DNA of 64,000 bases from an uncultured Methylophaga sp. (GTDB taxonomy: Bacteria > Pseudomonadota > Gammaproteobacteria > GCF-002020875): contig CALEHW010000059.1 in NCBI GenBank assembly GCA_937877715.1, positions 1-64,000 on the forward strand, written 5' to 3'. The position numbers and the translations under genes are program-made. This document shows positions 62,589 through 64,000 of the stretch, one piece after another. Numbering within the stretch: position 1 is the stretch's first letter; the number at the start of each line of letters is the position of its first letter. Below the pieces are notes generated by a model, which was not told the DNA's origin, ran no database searches, and saw only the letters and a program-made list of their open reading frames with translations.

Positions 62589-63194
62589 TTAAAGATCACC
62601 CTCATGTGATGCCAGGTAGGAGGCAACACCATCTGGGGTTGGCTTCATACCCTCCTCACCCTCCTGCCAACCTGCAGGACAGACCTCACCATGCTCCTCG
62701 GTAAACTGCAGTGCATCGACCATACGTAGCATCTCATCAATATTTCTACCGAGAGAGAGGTTGTTGACCACCTGATGCTGAACCACATTATCCTTGTCGA
62801 TCAGGAATGAGGCGCGCAGCGCAGGGGCCCCGCCAGGAACCTGTACCCCGTAATCCTTGGTGATTGCCTGGGTCATATCCCCAACCATGGTGTAACCAAC
62901 CGCACCGATACCACCATCATTGACTGGGGTATTTCTCCAGGCATTGTGGGTCCAGTGAGAATCGATAGAGACCCCGATCACCTCAACATTGCGCTTGTCA
63001 AATTCAGTCAGACGATGGTCAAACGCCAGCAGCTCTGAGGGACATACAAAAGTAAAATCAAGGGGATAGAAGAAGACAACAGCATATTTGCCAGCCTTTG
63101 CCTCATGCAGATTGAAATCTGCCTTGATCTCTCCACTACCCAATACTGATGGGGCTGTAAAATCTGGTGCTTCACTTCCGACTAGTACACTCAT
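62589..63194 (-). CDS. Typical 2-Cys peroxiredoxin (Prx1/AhpC family)
   Basis: This 201-residue thiol peroxidase reduces H2O2 and organic peroxides. The peroxidatic Cys51 is in FTFVCPSE, the resolving Cys172 in GEVCPAGWQ, and a GGxG-like loop and extended C-terminus (YLASHEGDL) suggest the overoxidation-sensitive Prx1 form rather than classical AhpC. No ahpF follows, so thioredoxin is the likely reductant. It has a near-consensus promoter (63245-63272) and Shine-Dalgarno aaggag. Confidence 0.92.
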   Translation of the reverse strand: MSVLVGSEAPDFTAPSVLGSGEIKADFNLHEAKAGKYAVVFFYPLDFTFVCPSELLAFDHRLTEFDKRNVEVIGVSIDSHWTHNAWRNTPVNDGGIGAVGYTMVGDMTQAITKDYGVQVPGGAPALRASFLIDKDNVVQHQVVNNLSLGRNIDEMLRMVDALQFTEEHGEVCPAGWQEGEEGMKPTPDGVASYLASHEGDL

Positions 63195-63244
63195 TCTGGA
63201 ACTCCTTTTCTTTTGAGATAAATCATTTAATCTGAGTAGGGGAA

Positions 63245-63272
63245 ATCATAACGCATAAAAACCCATTGTCAA
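63245..63272 (-). promoter_or_regulatory. Promoter of the peroxiredoxin gene
   Basis: On the minus strand TTGACA (63267-63272) and TATGAT (63245-63250) have a 16-bp spacer. The start near 63238 gives a leader of about 44 nt. Expression is probably high and constitutive; I saw no OxyR site I can support. Confidence 0.75.
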
Positions 63273-63287
63273 GCCCCAGCAAATTAA

Positions 63288-64000
63288 TCAGGTATTAAAT
63301 TTATTCAGTGGGAGAGAAAATTCTTCCGGAAACGAACCTGCAGAGAAGCCATCCTCTGGAATCCAGGCGTGACCATAGACCACCTCCCAGGTTGCCGAGA
63401 TTCGATCTGCTCCACCCTGTAGCTCCCTATAAGCTCGCTCCAAACGACGGATCTTCTCTTTTCCGGTGAGGCCACGCGACCTCCCCTCATTTGTGTTGGT
63501 AGCCCCCAGCCCCTTCAGATCTCTCATCAAGGCCATCACATCCGGATATGTCAGCTCGAAGCGGTCAACACTGGTCACTGGCTCCTCGAACCCCGAGTAG
63601 AGCAGCAGGTCCCCAACATCATGAAGATCGACAAAATGGTTTACATGTATCTGGCCATCAACTTCTGCCCAACTCTGACGTAGCTCAGTCAGGGTATCTG
63701 TCCCCAGGGTGGAAAATGTAAGCAGCCCTCCTGGTCGCAATACCCTACGGAATTCATGAAATAGTGCCTGGAGATCCTGACACCACTGCAGGGTAAAGTT
63801 GGAAAAGATAAGATCAATACTCTGGTCCGCCAGCGGCAACTGCATTGTATCGGCGCAGAGAAAGTGGTGGCTGGATGAACCAGGCTTGAGCTTTTGAAAC
63901 CAACGGCTCTTGCTCTCTGCCTGCCGCCTGGCCTCCCCCAACATGCTCTGAGCCAGATCCAGTGCGATAACGGAGCTCTTGTTGAAGCGGGACTCCAGCC
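63288..64000 (-). CDS. bioC: Malonyl-ACP O-methyltransferase BioC, 5' end beyond the window
   Basis: BioC methylates malonyl-ACP to start pimelate synthesis for biotin. The visible 237 residues lack the N-terminus and SAM motif I, which lie past the right edge; the frame reads through the edge as VIALDLAQSML. Later motifs are visible: SFDLIFSNFTLQWC-like (LIFSNFTLQWCQDL), RPGGLLTFSTLGTDTL and LKGLGATNTNEGR. The last is specific to BioC among class I methyltransferases. No other bio gene is in view. Confidence 0.88.
   Translation of the reverse strand, partial: LESRFNKSSVIALDLAQSMLGEARRQAESKSRWFQKLKPGSSSHHFLCADTMQLPLADQSIDLIFSNFTLQWCQDLQALFHEFRRVLRPGGLLTFSTLGTDTLTELRQSWAEVDGQIHVNHFVDLHDVGDLLLYSGFEEPVTSVDRFELTYPDVMALMRDLKGLGATNTNEGRSRGLTGKEKIRRLERAYRELQGGADRISATWEVVYGHAWIPEDGFSAGSFPEEFSLPLNKFNT

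Overview
The window is a chromosomal segment from a gammaproteobacterium of roughly 50% G+C. The gene orders are classic for that class: lptD-surA-pdxA-rsmA-apaH, ruvCAB-ybgC-tolQRAB-pal-cpoB, fmdB-aspS-yebC, ispB facing rplU-rpmA-obgE-proB, and rpsT facing murJ-ribF-ileS-lspA. A tusA-dsrE2 pair, a module seen mainly in sulfur oxidisers, suggests a sulfur-oxidising lineage (Chromatiales/Thiotrichales-like). I do not assign a genus. There is no rRNA, CRISPR array or prophage, and only one insertion sequence.

Layout. 1-710: an IS200-type tnpA-only element with hairpin ends, then a REP-like repeat. 735-4841 (-): amgK-murU peptidoglycan recycling genes with a GCS2-type ligase and an M14-type deacylase. 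4945-13238 (+): lptD, surA, a Wzz-like gene, pdxA, rsmA, a UspA-type gene where apaG usually sits, and apaH. 13207-17182 (-): folA-thyA, a yefM-yoeB toxin-antitoxin pair, lgt and rlmI. 17281-18132 (-): dsrE2 and tusA. 18219-20513 (+): a BepA-type protease and an unknown protein behind a perfect FNR-type box. 20595-26154 (-): wzb, an outer-membrane protein gene, wza and wzc for exopolysaccharide export. 26303-35247 (-): tRNA-Lys, queC-queE, cpoB-pal, a 44-residue lipoprotein missing from the supplied ORF list, tolB-A-R-Q, ybgC and ruvBAC. 35266-39659 (-): yebC, nadA, aspS, fmdB. 39730-43725 (+): an Atm1-type ABC exporter, rfaH, an SDR oxidoreductase and a small HTH/coiled-coil protein. 43929-46505 (-): clpB with a sigma-32-type promoter. 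46745-48785 (+): rimO and a membrane metalloprotease. 48765-57233 (-): rsmJ, a nitronate monooxygenase homologue, lspA, ileS, ribF, murJ. 57350: rpsT (+). 57675-60658 (-): proB, obgE, rpmA, rplU. 60879-62382 (+): ispB and a type IV pilin. 62589-64000 (-): a 2-Cys peroxiredoxin and bioC, cut by the right edge.

Much of the window serves the envelope: LPS insertion (LptD), OMP folding and quality control (SurA, BepA), Tol-Pal, lipoprotein processing (Lgt, LspA), peptidoglycan recycling and lipid II flipping (AmgK, MurU, MurJ), and polysaccharide export (Wza/Wzb/Wzc, Wzz-like, RfaH).

The least expected content is between genes. Eight spacers carry long inverted-repeat elements of two families. 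Family A (36050, 43737, 54477, 62377) has a short conserved loop, tgagcNNagcgagttt. Family B (32946, 39270, 42178, 46574) has a conserved head of about 50 nt. In both, the head is conserved between loci while the flanking arms are mostly locus-specific yet self-complementary, up to a perfect 32-bp arm. I know of no named repeat family with this pattern. A separate set of five short REP-like hairpins (the widespread GGATCCCCGCC type) is also present.
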